Part shown: piece after piece, positions 24,085-34,575 of the stretch
Layout: every line of letters begins with the position of its first letter
How positions within the stretch are numbered: position 1 is the stretch's first letter
NCBI RefSeq assembly: GCF_029168945.1
Contig: NC_083608.1
Coordinates: 16,386,136-16,450,135, forward strand
DNA length: 64,000 bases
Direction: 5' to 3'
DNA from: Cannabis sativa
Lineage: Eukaryota > Streptophyta > Magnoliopsida > Rosales > Cannabaceae
Made by a program: the position numbers and the translations under genes
Notes under the pieces: model-generated
What the model was told of the DNA's origin: nothing
Databases searched by the model: none
Seen by the model: only the letters and a program-made list of their open reading frames with translations

Positions 24085-25269
24085 AGAGGCACAACCTGCA
24101 GTGGTTAAGAGTCGGAAGAGGAAGAGAAATCCTCCTGTATGGTTCGGTGACTATACGGAGATGAAGAGGAGACATAGGCCATCTTCGATGTTTGATCCCC
24201 TGGAGCCACCGGATGAGAAATTGTTAACCACTTTCCGAAAGTGGTGTGTTGGACTCATTCCGAACCACCGACTTCAGGATTTGAGAAGTGGTGATTACGG
24301 TCCAGGATTCTTTTGGATAATGCTCACACCAAAGGAATGGCTTACAGATGACGTAAGTAAAGTATTTTACAATATTACTTCACTTTACAACTTTATGTGC
24401 AATTAATATATTTTTTTGTCTAACTGACATTTCCCTTTATATGCAGCATATAGATGCAGCAATGCATATGCTGAGGAGGCGACGCACCGACTATCCACTG
24501 ACATTTCCTCAGAAGGGTGTCATTCTCTCCACATTCGTGACCACCATGATCAGCAGTGCATGGACGAGCCACAAGGGTCCGAGGAGAAACTTTGTGTGGG
24601 AGGATTATACCCTGGACTACTGCAGAGGGGTTCATAAGGTATTGTTTTAGTAAGATTTTAAATGTTAATTGTTTGGGAGGATTATTATGGTTTGTTAATT
24701 GTTTCGTTGTTCTCTGTAATTACAGTCCCAAGTCTTTGAGAGATGGAGGGGTAACGAGTTTATTTACTTCGTTCTGCATCTTCCCGAGGCAAGGCACTGG
24801 GTCACACTTGAAGTCGACATAGAGCTGTGGAAAATTAATGTCTACGACTGTGATTCCAGCGTCTGTCATTGGACCGCCATGGAACCCATCCTGAAGACTT
24901 GGGGAGAACTGCTGCCCTCGCTAATCCTTGCAACCGGGGAATTTCCACATAACAACCAGATCATGGCGTTAACTAACAGGGACATCACGGTGCTTCCAAA
25001 AATGCACTCGACTCGAGCCACTCACGACTTAGTTCCGAAGTCAACAACCAGGTACATAGCGATAAAAAAGTACTATAGTATTAAAATATGTTTTACGTTA
25101 GACTGACTTTACATTTTATTTTGCATTTAGTGGTGATTGTGGCGTCTATTGCATTGAGTATGTGGAGCATCTCATGATGCAACGTGGATTGACCGATGTG
25201 ACGCCAGGCCGGATAGCTATGTTTCGTCAACGGTGGTGTGTTGATTTATTTTACCAAAATGTCGGCTGA
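24085..25269 (+). CDS. MULE gene 1, 3' part: ULP1-type (C48) cysteine protease domain
   Basis: The protease frame resumes after the copia insertion. Exon 4 continues 24090-24352 (24085-24089 is the duplicated AGAGG), followed by exons 24447-24638, 24726-25051 and 25131-25269, all with GT-AG introns. A basic patch (KSRKRKRNPP) precedes the domain. The C48/ULP1 catalytic pattern is complete: His in ARHWVTL (~665), Asp in VYDCD (~682), and Cys in SGDCGVYC (~753 of 795). The joined exons total 2388 bp, an exact multiple of three. The gene was therefore intact in reading frame until the copia insertion. ULP1 enzymes act on SUMO or similar modifiers; for transposon-borne members the substrate is unknown. 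It converges on the transposase gene with 474 bp between the stops. Confidence 0.87.
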
Positions 25270-25743
25270 TTATATGTGTAATTATTGGGACATTGTATAT
25301 TTTGTGTAATTAACATTACAGTTATGTATATATAGACTTTCTCTTCGTTTAAATTTTGATAATTATTCGTGGTTTCAAATATAAAATATCGATATTATTC
25401 AACAAAAATAACTATTAAACCTAAAAATAATTAAAATATTTAAAAAATATTCAACCTCGACATTATACCATATATATGTCTATTATGCTATATTATATAG
25501 GTAGATAAATTAATATGAACTGTGGTAAGTAAAAAAGATATATTTTCGGAGAATGTGCGCCATTTAGATATTTTCGAGCAATAAAGAAACTCAGGAGGCT
25601 GCAGATGAACTCATTTAGATATATATATATAATTTCGTTAGCACATGAAAATAAAAACAAATGATGACAAAATATGCATCATTATAATATATCAAATTTC
25701 CCAATAGAAAACATGTTATTACAACGAATAAGTACAGGACGCA
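25270..25743. other. Space between convergent MULE genes
   Basis: AT-rich, with TATATA stretches. It presumably holds the polyadenylation regions of both MULE genes; I cannot single out a signal with confidence. Confidence 0.5.
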
Positions 25744-28338
25744 TCAAATGCGGGCTTTGCATGTTGCTCTGTTGTGGCCTGAACTGCCACAGCGGCTGCA
25801 GTTTCGTGGTACAAAACCTTTTTTATCACCAGACGGGAAACGGTTCTCCCGTCTTCTTCTAGTGTTGCTTTTTCTTGGACGACCTACAGGCTTCTTTTCC
25901 ACAGGTACCCCAACTTTCATATTCTTGATGTGTTCTGGGAGAACCCAATCATCCTCGTCACCAGCAAGATTGATGGTATCATCGTAAATCTTCCTCCACG
26001 TTTCTTTTGAATAATAAGGTGAGCAAAGCGTGTACACACTTGTGTTCGTTTTCAATACCGCGGCACATGCATGAAGGCAAGGGAGTTTCAATAACGTGAA
26101 CACGCCGCAGGTGCATGTTCTTTCAACTAGATTCACATCACCACCTCTTTCACCGTTAGGTCCCCTACCAACGTTATATAAATTGGCTCCATTTCGTTGG
26201 ACGCGCCTGTACCTTGCATTTTCATGAATTTTTGCCAAGTTTTTTTCAGAGAGCGTGGCCAAAGGGGTGGTACATTTGTCAGCATTTTCGAGGCGATCAG
26301 CGAACCACGATTGGAGTGTGAACCTGATAAATTCAACCAAAGTAGTTATTGGATATTTGCTGAACTCTTCTATGACACTATTGAAGCTTTCAGCATCGTT
26401 ACTCGTCGTGATGTTGTATCTATCGCCCAAACAATAAGGGTGAGCCCACTTCTCAAACCCTATACTCTCCACATATGCAGCAATGGCCGGATTCATCTTT
26501 CTAAGCTTCTCGAACTCTCTATCGCATTCAGTCTTCGACCATGCGTAAGCAACATTATATATTTGGTTGTGAAAAGCATCAGTCTTGAATTTGGCGTTCA
26601 CGTTCATAACAATGTGGTGATAGCATGCACAGTGGACTGCTTCGGGAAAAACGAGTTCAACAGCATGATCAATGCTTTGATGCCTATCTGACACAAACAC
26701 TAAGTTCTCAACCACGCCAATTGCTACCCTCAACTTCTGTAAGAAATACGTCCAGGAGTCGTTATTCTCACTGTCAACGATACCATAAGCAACCGGCAAC
26801 AATTGGTTGTTCGCATCGTATGCCACAGCAACTAACATTATACCGACGTACTTCGTCTTCAAGAAGGTGCCATCGATACTCAAAACAGGACGACAAAAAG
26901 AAAAGCCCCTTCTACATGCACCGAGTGATATAAAACAGTACTTGAACCGCTCATCCTCTAAGTACAAGTCAGTAATGGTACCTGGATTCTTCTGTTCCAG
27001 CATGTACAAGTACCCAGGAAGCTTCATGTATGAAAACTCAGGCGTACCCCTAGCATACGTAAGTCCCATCTCCCTGCACCTCCACGCCTTCACATAACTC
27101 ATACTGATACCATAGTTGTCAAACATGTCCCTCTGTATGTCTTTAGCCTTGTACTTAGTTCCATCTTGGGTGTACTTCCCCTTAATAAGGTGGCCAACTA
27201 CCCATGGTGCTGCTTGACGGTGATCTGAACGTCTCGCATTCAAGTTACATGTGTGTTCATTGTGAAATACAGTGACCTCAAAGTTGTCAGAATGCATCTT
27301 CTTCCTCCCCCTCAATCTCCATTTACAATCTGGAGCCTTGCATGTAACGTACAACACATCAGGGGATGACTTCTTCACCATCCACTCAAAATTGTTATTA
27401 AGTGCAAACCTACCCACTACTTGTCTCAGTTCTTCCTTGTTTTCATAAAAATTACCAAGCTCTATCACCCCTGCTTCCTTACTTTGTAAACAAGTAGTTA
27501 GCTCATGATTTTCCATTATATCTTCCTTTGTCCACATGGGAGCTTTGAACTTGGTACAAACTTCAAAAGAGGAGATCGAACGTTGAGAAGGTTGAATGAC
27601 GAGCATGTTCTTCAGTTCTGCCTTGTCGACTACTGCTAGTTCCAGGTGTAGTGCGATTTTCACTACGAGGTTGTCGTTCTCGCTGTGTACCTTGGTTACT
27701 CGGTACACACTCTAACCTCAACAATGGTCCCGGTACGGCTTCATCGACTGCCAAATTATGTTCATCGTCCATATTCAAATCTACAATAGGATCGTTATTG
27801 TAGAAGGTTGTATCGAACTCTTCAAACTGATGAAATCCTGTCGCTTCTTGTTCTTGCCCTACATTGGTCGGAACCTCTAAATTGGTTGGAACCTCTAAAT
27901 TGGTCGGAACCTCCTCATTCACACCAATCCCAACATCTGTTTCGGGAATGCAAGACCCTACCACACTTCGAGGGAAAGGATTAGTAGGCGGTGTAGGCTC
28001 CGAATTCCCAACTTTTCTCACCTTGGTCACGAATAATGGCATAAACTCTGTATTTGACATTGTTGCCCTCATCTCTAAGAACGTTCTCAGTTGGCGTTCT
28101 CTCTTAATAACCTCTGGCGCAACCATTTTTCTCTTCATGTACAAGGAACAAATCTCCAACTTTAAATCATACGCTACCGGATCAACTTCCAACTCTTCAT
28201 ATAAAATTTGTCGCAGTTCTTGTAGGGTTGTCTCAGTTGTAACTGTCAACGTCAAGCTGCTATTTGCTTTGTAGATCCAATTATAATTCTCACATAACCA
28301 AACACCATCGTACGATACAACAAGGAACACCTTCTCTC
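25744..28338 (-). CDS. MuDR/MULE transposase (main exon, with one probable frame break)
   Basis: The frame from 28338 starts with a PB1-like N-terminus (EKVFLVVSYDGVW...). A linker with three EVPTN repeats follows. A second frame, with its first Met at 27708, carries the rest and ends at 25744. Numbering from that Met: WRKY-GCM1-type DNA-binding zinc region ~85-160, MULE DDE domain with Asp279 (SIDGTFL) and Asp341 (VSDRH), and candidate Glu in SNDAESFNS (~440). A SWIM finger CTC...CLH spans 532-546. An AT-hook-like PVGRPRK (~607) and a CX2CX4HX4C knuckle (637-650) close the protein. The frame changes between 27708 and 27563, near a run of four T/A. I see no convincing intron there, so a one-base indel (mutation or sequencing error) is likely. 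Confidence 0.88.
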
Positions 28339-28399
28339 CTGCAATTGCAAACCAAAAAAACAAGGTGAGTAAAGGAAAAAACACCCAAAAAAAATAAAA

Positions 28400-28569
28400 A
28401 TCGACATCCCATCGATATCAATCGACATAATGTCGATAACCACAATATCAGAATTTATGACACTAATTGTCGACATTGTGTCGACATAATATCGACATAA
28501 CATCGACAACCACACCAAGCATGCTCGCCATCGATATAGCATCGACACACCATCGACATTCAATCGACA
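28400..28569. repeat. Right TCGA-word array, part A
   Basis: About a dozen copies of the TGTCGA/TATCGA word or its complement, in the first intron of the transposase gene. Same word as the left array at 1346-1914. Confidence 0.92.
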
Positions 28570-28683
28570 AACACACAGTGCATGCGTTTCGTGTTTTACG
28601 GTTACACATTTAATGTTAATAAATTTTACCTACGTTCCCAACAACCCTTCCCAACTGACACGTTGCATGTCAGACACGTGTCC

Positions 28684-28787
28684 TATCGACATGACATCAA
28701 CATGGTATCGACAAATACGTTAGCAGTGTCACTAAATTGGCATGTTGTCGACAACATATCGACATTGTATCGACATTCAGTCGACAA
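28684..28787. repeat. Right TCGA-word array, part B
   Basis: About six more copies of the word, just upstream of the TATA box of the small + strand ORF. Confidence 0.85.
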
Positions 28788-28872
28788 ATACACAATTTCA
28801 TGCGTTTTACCTGTACAGTTACACATTTAATGACCATTTAATTTTCCTACATTCCCAACATGTTTACTGCTC

Positions 28873-28880
28873 TATAAAAG
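28873..28880 (+). promoter_or_regulatory. TATA box of the small MULE ORF
   Basis: TATAAAAG lies 92 bases upstream of the ATG at 28965, a normal distance for a plant promoter with a leader of about 60 bases. Confidence 0.6.
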
Positions 28881-28964
28881 CAAATCCCTTCCTTATTCAT
28901 AAGTGCTCTTGTCTTCTACTTCTCTCTTACTCTTAAAAATTTCTCTTATTCTTAAGTTCTAAAT

Positions 28965-29324
28965 ATGGCGCCAAGAAAGAACAAAGGCAAATTCCCCATC
29001 TTAACTCCTGAAGAGCTGAAGCAGGAGCCTGATGTTGGCATAATTACTCCTGAAATGCAGAAAGTTTTTTACGCCCAAAGAGCTTTCGAAAGAGAACGAT
29101 GTGGGAACGAGTTCAGGTTCAGGCAACTTGAAGCACATTTTTGCAAAACTGGTGTATGGCCGGCTCCACCACCAGGGTTCCCCGAAGGATGCCGTCGTTG
29201 CAAACTAGGCATCTTTAACGGTAAACCGGTGAAGCCTGGAACATTATGCAAGTATTGCAAGGCTCACCCACAAGCCAAAGAATTTTTTTTTAAAAATAAT
29301 TTGTTATGTTATGGCTTGTGGTGA
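28965..29324 (+). CDS. Small Cys-rich ORF of unknown function between TCGA arrays
   Basis: 119 codons in a single exon with a good start context (AAATATGGCG). The N-terminus is basic (MAPRKNKGK). The C-terminal half has CRRCKLG and, after a short basic/Pro segment, CKYCKAHP, a pair of CXXC motifs that could bind one zinc ion. I do not recognise the family. It lies antisense inside the long first intron of the transposase gene, between TCGA arrays, with its own TATA box. Plant MULEs of the VANDAL group carry accessory genes beside the transposase, so an element-encoded accessory protein is plausible but unproven. A captured host gene fragment is the alternative. Confidence 0.55.
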   Translation: MAPRKNKGKFPILTPEELKQEPDVGIITPEMQKVFYAQRAFERERCGNEFRFRQLEAHFCKTGVWPAPPPGFPEGCRRCKLGIFNGKPVKPGTLCKYCKAHPQAKEFFFKNNLLCYGLW

Positions 29325-29465
29325 GTTTTATTTAATGTTTTTTTTTTTTTTATGAACTCTATTTTCTGTTTTTTTTAATGTTTTTTTATGTTATGTTTTT
29401 ATGTTATTTTATTTTATGTTACTTTAATGTTATGTTATGTTTTATTTATGGCTTTTTTCACTTGC

Positions 29466-29700
29466 ATCGATATTTTGTCGACATGGTGTCGACAAAATAT
29501 CGACAATTTCTCAAAAAAGATAAATGCTTTTTGTCGACATGCTGTCGACAAAATGTCGACAAATTGTAAATAATTTTTGGTTGCTTAATGTCGATAACAT
29601 GTCGACATTATGTCGACATAACGTCGATAATGGTCGTCACTGACCTTTCCTTGTGTAATCATCGACAAACCATCGACAAATTATCGATATATCATCGATA
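29466..29700. repeat. Right TCGA-word array, part C
   Basis: About 14 copies of TGTCGA/TATCGA or complements in 235 bp, downstream of the small ORF and upstream of the transposase start codon. Confidence 0.92.
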
Positions 29701-29847
29701 ACACTGGAAAACCCAGAATTCGACTGAAAACCAGATCTGCCAGATCTCAACAATTTCAGACCAAAAAACAGCAGTTCCAACAAATAACACACATATAACA
29801 ATTTTAAACTACATAAAGTCAAACAAAATGCTTAAAACACAACTTAC

Positions 29848-29851
29848 CCAT
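29848..29851 (-). CDS. Proposed first coding exon of the MULE transposase (ATGG)
   Basis: On the minus strand ATAATGG|GTAAGTTG gives an ATG at 29851-29849 followed by G and a strong 5' splice site. Joining to the acceptor TTGCAATTGCAG|GAGAG at 28338 keeps frame and yields MGEKVFLVV, a typical start for this PB1-like transposase N-terminus. The intron (28339-29847) would contain the right TCGA arrays, mirroring the leader intron of gene 1. Confidence 0.6.
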
Positions 29852-30142
29852 TATAATGGTGTAAGATTCTTGAGTGATATTGGGTTGTGCTTCGGTTTTC
29901 CACCAACACCCACCGAGAAACAACCATTCAAGAGGGAAGAGAGAGAGGGACGGACGAGAAAGAGGGAAATTTTTGAGAACTTTTTTCAATTTTTTCTAGA
30001 GAGAGAGAGTGTGCACGAGAGAGAGGGAAGAGAGAGAGAAAGACCAATTTTAGTTTTTTCCAAATTTATTTTATTTATTTTTTTTAAAAAAAAGGGTAAA
30101 ATGGGAAGTTCATGTAATCAATGGACTAAATTTGTACAAATT

Positions 30143-30202
30143 AAAGGAGGGTATAAATTTTGATATGGCTTGTATTATTAAGGCCAAAAAGTGAAATTTC
30201 CC
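30143..30202 (-). repeat. MULE right terminal inverted repeat
   Basis: Complement of the left TIR with a few mismatches, ending GTGAAATTTCCC at 30202. Directly followed by ATTAAGAA (30203-30210). A CT-rich leader (GA-rich on +, about 29930-30045) lies inward, as at the left end. Confidence 0.9.
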
Positions 30203-30210
30203 ATTAAGAA

Positions 30211-30550
30211 TGTGCAAGTAGACTATCTCATCCTCAACGTCTTTAGAATAAAATAATACACATAAATTTGATCTCTGGTCTCCACTACATTGTAGATGAC
30301 TGAAATTATTGGAAAATATTGATAATTACCACTCAATGCTCAACAATACAAAAACTATAATAAATTAAATAAAGTTACAGCTCACTAAGAAAACATACTA
30401 AAAATAGAGAATAACACAACTCAAATACTATAAACAAGTAAATTACATAAAATATAAAGAAGATGTGAGAGCAATCTCAACACTAAGACCATGAGTTTGG
30501 TATTGCTCCTTTAATTTTATTTTCAATAACTACTCATATAGACTAATACT
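30211..30550. other. AT-rich right flank, no gene recognised
   Basis: Nothing coding is seen. The last bases before 30551 lead into the duplication of the next small MULE. Confidence 0.5.
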
Positions 30551-30559
30551 AAAGTTTTA

Positions 30560-30888
30560 GGGTTAATTTCACAAATGTACAAAAACAACAAAAATACGGT
30601 TTCACGGAATTTTAAACATTTTTACGATTTTTTTGATTTTATTTACATAAAATACGGTATTTTTATGTTGAAATTTTGTTCATTTGTTGTTAATTTTTTG
30701 TTATATGTATGTTATTTTTTGTTTTTTTTTGTTGTTGTTATTTTCATGTTACTTTTATGTTATTTTTTTGTTGATTTTATGTTGTTTTCGTGTTATTTTT
30801 TGGAAAACCGTAAAAATGTAAAAAAAACATTCTTTGAACGTAAAAATGTAAATATTTTACAAAAAATGGTGTCTTATGTAATTATTCC
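30560..30888. mobile_element. Small non-autonomous MULE (329 bp)
   Basis: The 9-bp duplication AAAGTTTTA lies directly on both sides (30551-30559 and 30889-30897). The ends are imperfect inverted repeats (GGGTTAATTTCACAAATG versus GGAATAATTACATAAG). The inside is T-rich with repeated TTATGTTATTTTTTG-like words and no coding capacity. Confidence 0.7.
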
Positions 30889-30894
30889 AAAGTT

Positions 30895-31077
<183 letters not shown>

Positions 31078-31261
31078 TTATTTCTCCTACCACAAACACT
31101 TAGGAAAGCAAAGAAGTGGAAATAATTTTATGAATTTATCAAGCCTAAAATATTTCTTGCAAAGTGCTCTCTTGATAGAAATTAAAGGATACAAAAATGA
31201 ACCCTATAAGTCCCTATTCATAGTGTTTAGGTAACAAAAATTTCAATATCAATACTCACAT

Positions 31262-31872
31262 TGTTGAGAATCATGGTTCCATCTCAAAACCAATTGGCAA
31301 TGAGTGAAGTAGCTCATGTTCTTATATATGGCTCAATACTTTTACATTTAATTCATGTGGGACAATGTTCTTCAATATCCCCCTCAAGATGGTGGCTATT
31401 TTTGCTCACCAATCTTGAATCACCTTATCACAGGCCCTGCCATTTGCTCGCTTATTTTTGTTCGGATCTCAGGCGTCTTTGCACCATCTGTATCTCGTGC
31501 GGCTGGCTAACCATAGGTGTGGATCGAAAGCCCGCTAGGGATATGACTCTGATACCATGTTGAGAATCATGGGGTTCCATCTCAAAACTAATTGGCAATG
31601 AGTGGAGTAGCCCATATTCTTATATATGGCTCACTTCTCTACCATTTATTCCATGTGGGACAATGTCCACAATATTCTCCCTCAAGATGGTGGCTGTATA
31701 GGTTCGGATTGGATATGATCACTTGCCCGCAAGGGATATGGTTCTGATACCATGTTGAGAATAATGGGGTACCATCTCAAAACCAATTGGCAATGAGTGG
31801 AGTAGCACATGTTCTTATATATGGCTCAATACTTTTACATTTAATCCATGTAGGACAATGTTCTCCAATACA
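31262..31872 (-). mobile_element. Three-LTR miniature retrotransposon (TRIM-like)
   Basis: Three direct copies of a ~115-bp repeat beginning TGTTGAGAATCATGG occur at about 31262-31377, 31558-31674 and 31753-31871. The two gaps (about 180 and 78 bp) each end, on the minus strand, with a TGGTATCAGA primer site adjoining the repeat. Each begins with a GAGGG purine tract. That is the layout of an LTR retroelement without coding capacity, with a third LTR from unequal recombination or tandem insertion. I saw no 5S rRNA-like box, so it does not look like Cassandra. Confidence 0.75.
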
Positions 31873-33530
31873 CATCACTCTATGGCTCTTATAAGCACAT
31901 AAACGAGTGTTTTAGATGCTACAAACGTTGGTAGAAAAGCTGGAATTAAAATCCATTTAAGTCGGAAAAATGCACTCCAGGTGATATGTCGCCCGATACT
32001 TTTTTAGCATACACAATTTTAAATTTTTGTAACTCCTTCAACCCAACTTAATTCTCAACGTTTTTCTACTCATTTGTGTAATGATAATTTTGATTTCCAT
32101 ATTCATTTGTGTAATATCTCACTTAATTATCCACTTAAAATTGTGATAAAGTGTTACAAATTAGTTACTAAGTTGTCCTATTTTTATGTTACTTTGAACA
32201 TATTTTACCGTACATATAATAGATATTAACACAAATACTACATACACACTTAAATGCTATATTGCTCTAAAATCAAAAATAAAAATAAACAAAATTATGA
32301 AAATTGATATGAATTTCTCTCTATGGTTGAATCGCAATATCTGGACTGAAAAACTGAAATAAGAAGGAAGATGTTAATGCAAAACATGGGGGCATTGTTT
32401 ATTTAATCCAACTCTCAAAAAAATTAAGGAGATAATAAAGTAGGTGGTTTATTTTTCTTTTTCTTGTTTTGTTTTGGGTGATATGAATGTTGTTGGGCTG
32501 ATGTGCAAGCTCAGTTTATTTCTTATTTTGACTCTATTTTCCTAATACTGCCTACTTCCATGAATCGTCTTCTTCATTTGGTTCCTCTAAAAGTCTCTAC
32601 TGATATGATTTTATGGGAGCTTCATAGTAATTGCATTGTATTTTAAAATACAAATTATGTTTGGAAGTCAAGTGGTACATGTAAATTTCTATTATCATAT
32701 TTGACATAATAAATAAATTAATATTGTGTAATATTTATAATTTTTATTATTTTGTAACAAATTTTAAAAATAAATTTTATTAAAAATATTTACAGGAATT
32801 TTTCCTATTATAACCGAAAAAAAAAAATATTATAATTTTACATTGGGTCGACTATTTTAACATTTATACTACCCATATAAACAAAATTACTTAAATAACT
32901 TTTACACAAAAATTCAAGCCATACGACCCACTCTTCTCATCCTCGAACCCTTCGTGCAATCAAACCAGGATGGCAACAGCAAAACAACCTAACCAGACGA
33001 AGATTCAGTGTTAATTCCAATAACAAGACCTAAGAAGAAGAGAAAATTGATCAAAAAATCAATCATTACCGATTGGTAAAAAAATATGCAGTTTGAAACA
33101 CAAATTAAACCCTCAATTACAATTCAAATTTTACAAAACTAATCCTCCTATATTCAAATTACAGATTCAAAAAATATAAATTTGAATGAATAAGAACTGG
33201 AGTTTCTGACCAATCCAAATTAAGTATAATTCAGAATACACTTATCACTAGAAGATATTGTTATAAGTGTTGCGTTATATTTATTTTCTAAAATTTTAAT
33301 CTTGTATTTATTCAATTCTAAACACAAAGATAACAAGAAATTCGTATTCATCTAGCGCCACGCATCTGAAAATATAGATTTTAATTTTTGTTTCTTCAAA
33401 GATGCATAAGAGTTGGATTTTCATTTTATTCACACACGGATAATACAAGGCACCGTGCTCCTAAAATACAGTTAATAATATGGTCACTTTTTTGTATATT
33501 TTTGATTGGTTGATTTAACGTTGGTTTATA
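31873..33530. other. AT-rich intergenic DNA, nothing recognised
   Basis: No coding region, RNA gene or clear repeat boundary seen. Confidence 0.5.
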
Positions 33531-33549
33531 GTGTTTGAACAGTTTTTAT

Positions 33550-34025
33550 CCACACACAAAAATGCTAACATGCAATTGATTGTTGATCAATGCAAAATGC
33601 TGACGTACAAACATATTATTCTTTTGGAGAGAAATTTCTATTTGGGCATCATTCCACTGCTTAGCCAAAAGCTCGCAATGGTCATTAGACTTACGAAGCT
33701 CCCATTTAAGCTAGTTGAAATTTGAAGACTCTCTTGTTGAGTCCTAAAGGTCAAGAAGGAAGCCTACGTAGAAATGAGGTCAGAAGAAAGAAGTAAAAAA
33801 ATAACATAAACAAATAATAATAAAACAAATATTGGAAGTTGGACTAACCGACTGCATGAGGTCAACACTCCTTGCCAAGAGACTTGTATAGTCGCTATTG
33901 TTAGTCAAATCCCAATCATCTTGTTGGAAGGTCCTAAGGTAACGCCAATTTTGCGAAGCATATTGCGAGCAGGCCTGAGAACCCTTAATACTTGCATGTT
34001 TTGGCAGGGGCAGGAGGGTTCCAAG
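33550..34025 (-). pseudogene. Gene fragment with coding-like stretches, unknown
   Basis: The minus strand around 34000-33850 reads without stops through NWRYLRTFQQDDWDLTNNSD and ends near a possible 5' splice site (CAGTCG|GTTAGT). A second stretch near 33710-33570 reads as a charged helical segment. These look like exons of a degraded gene or element, but I cannot name the family. Confidence 0.25.
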
Positions 34026-34079
34026 AAGACCATCTATGGTTGGGTCGCAAAAAGCTTGACCTGATGGACAGACCCTAAG

Positions 34080-34575
34080 GGTTGTCCATCTATGCTCGCA
34101 GATGCTGGTGCAAGAGTGGAGTTGGCTGGAGCGACTGCCTCAAACTCATTGATGATGATAGCCGAGCAAGTCTTCTTCCTATTAGCCCCCTTCCAATTTC
34201 TTGATGAAGAAACCGGTTTCTTGGTGATTTTTCCGGTAATTTTTCTGGCGACAATGTCAATTCCGATAACTTTTTCGGTGCCGACAGCAACTCCGGCAAC
34301 TTTCCCAGCACCAACAGTAAACTCCGACGCTTTTTCTGGCACTAGTGACAACTCGACAATCAATGTAGTTTCATTTGTTTTATTTTTTAAAAAAAAAAAT
34401 ATGAAGGGAAGTTTAATATTTTTTATGGTAATTCAATCCCATATATATTAAGTTTTTATTTTAAATACCATATTTTTTCTTATTAAGTTTTCTTACCATA
34501 TTTATCTAAACTAACTTTATTTTTCTTAAATACCCTCATTCTAAAACTTTAGGAGTCCCTTGGAAAAATAGCCTA
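34080..34575. repeat. Fragment related to the MULE at 37882-39512
   Basis: Positions ~34200-34575 match the complement of ~37882-38340, including the AAACCGGTTTCTTGGTGATT segment and the terminal GGCTATTTTTCC-like end. I could not find its other terminus, so it is probably truncated. Confidence 0.5.

Larger units (their letters stand above)
727..30202. mobile_element. Large autonomous-type Mutator-like element (MULE) with DUF1985/ULP1 and transposase genes
   Basis: The termini are inverted repeats starting GGGAAATTTCACTTTTTG at 727 and ending with its complement at 30202. Similarity continues for about 60 bp and more weakly beyond. The 8 bases ATTAAGAA lie directly outside both ends (719-726 and 30203-30210). 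MULEs usually duplicate 9 bp, so this is an 8-bp duplication, or 9 bp with one change. Inside are two convergent genes: DUF1985-ULP1 protease (+) and MuDR-family transposase (-), plus a small third ORF. Both ends carry TCGA-word arrays. After removing the 20.4 kb nested copia/gypsy insertion and its TSD, the original element is about 9 kb. ULP1-carrying MULEs are known in plants (Kaonashi-type, VANDAL-type). Assignment to one of these subfamilies is inference. Confidence 0.93.

Noticed and set aside
29828..30163. 111-codon + strand ORF near the right MULE end
   Set aside because: It runs through the GA-rich complement of the transposase leader and into the TIR; low complexity.
31262..31872. 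Cassandra-type TRIM with a 5S rRNA-derived LTR
   Set aside because: I could not find 5S promoter boxes in the LTR copies.
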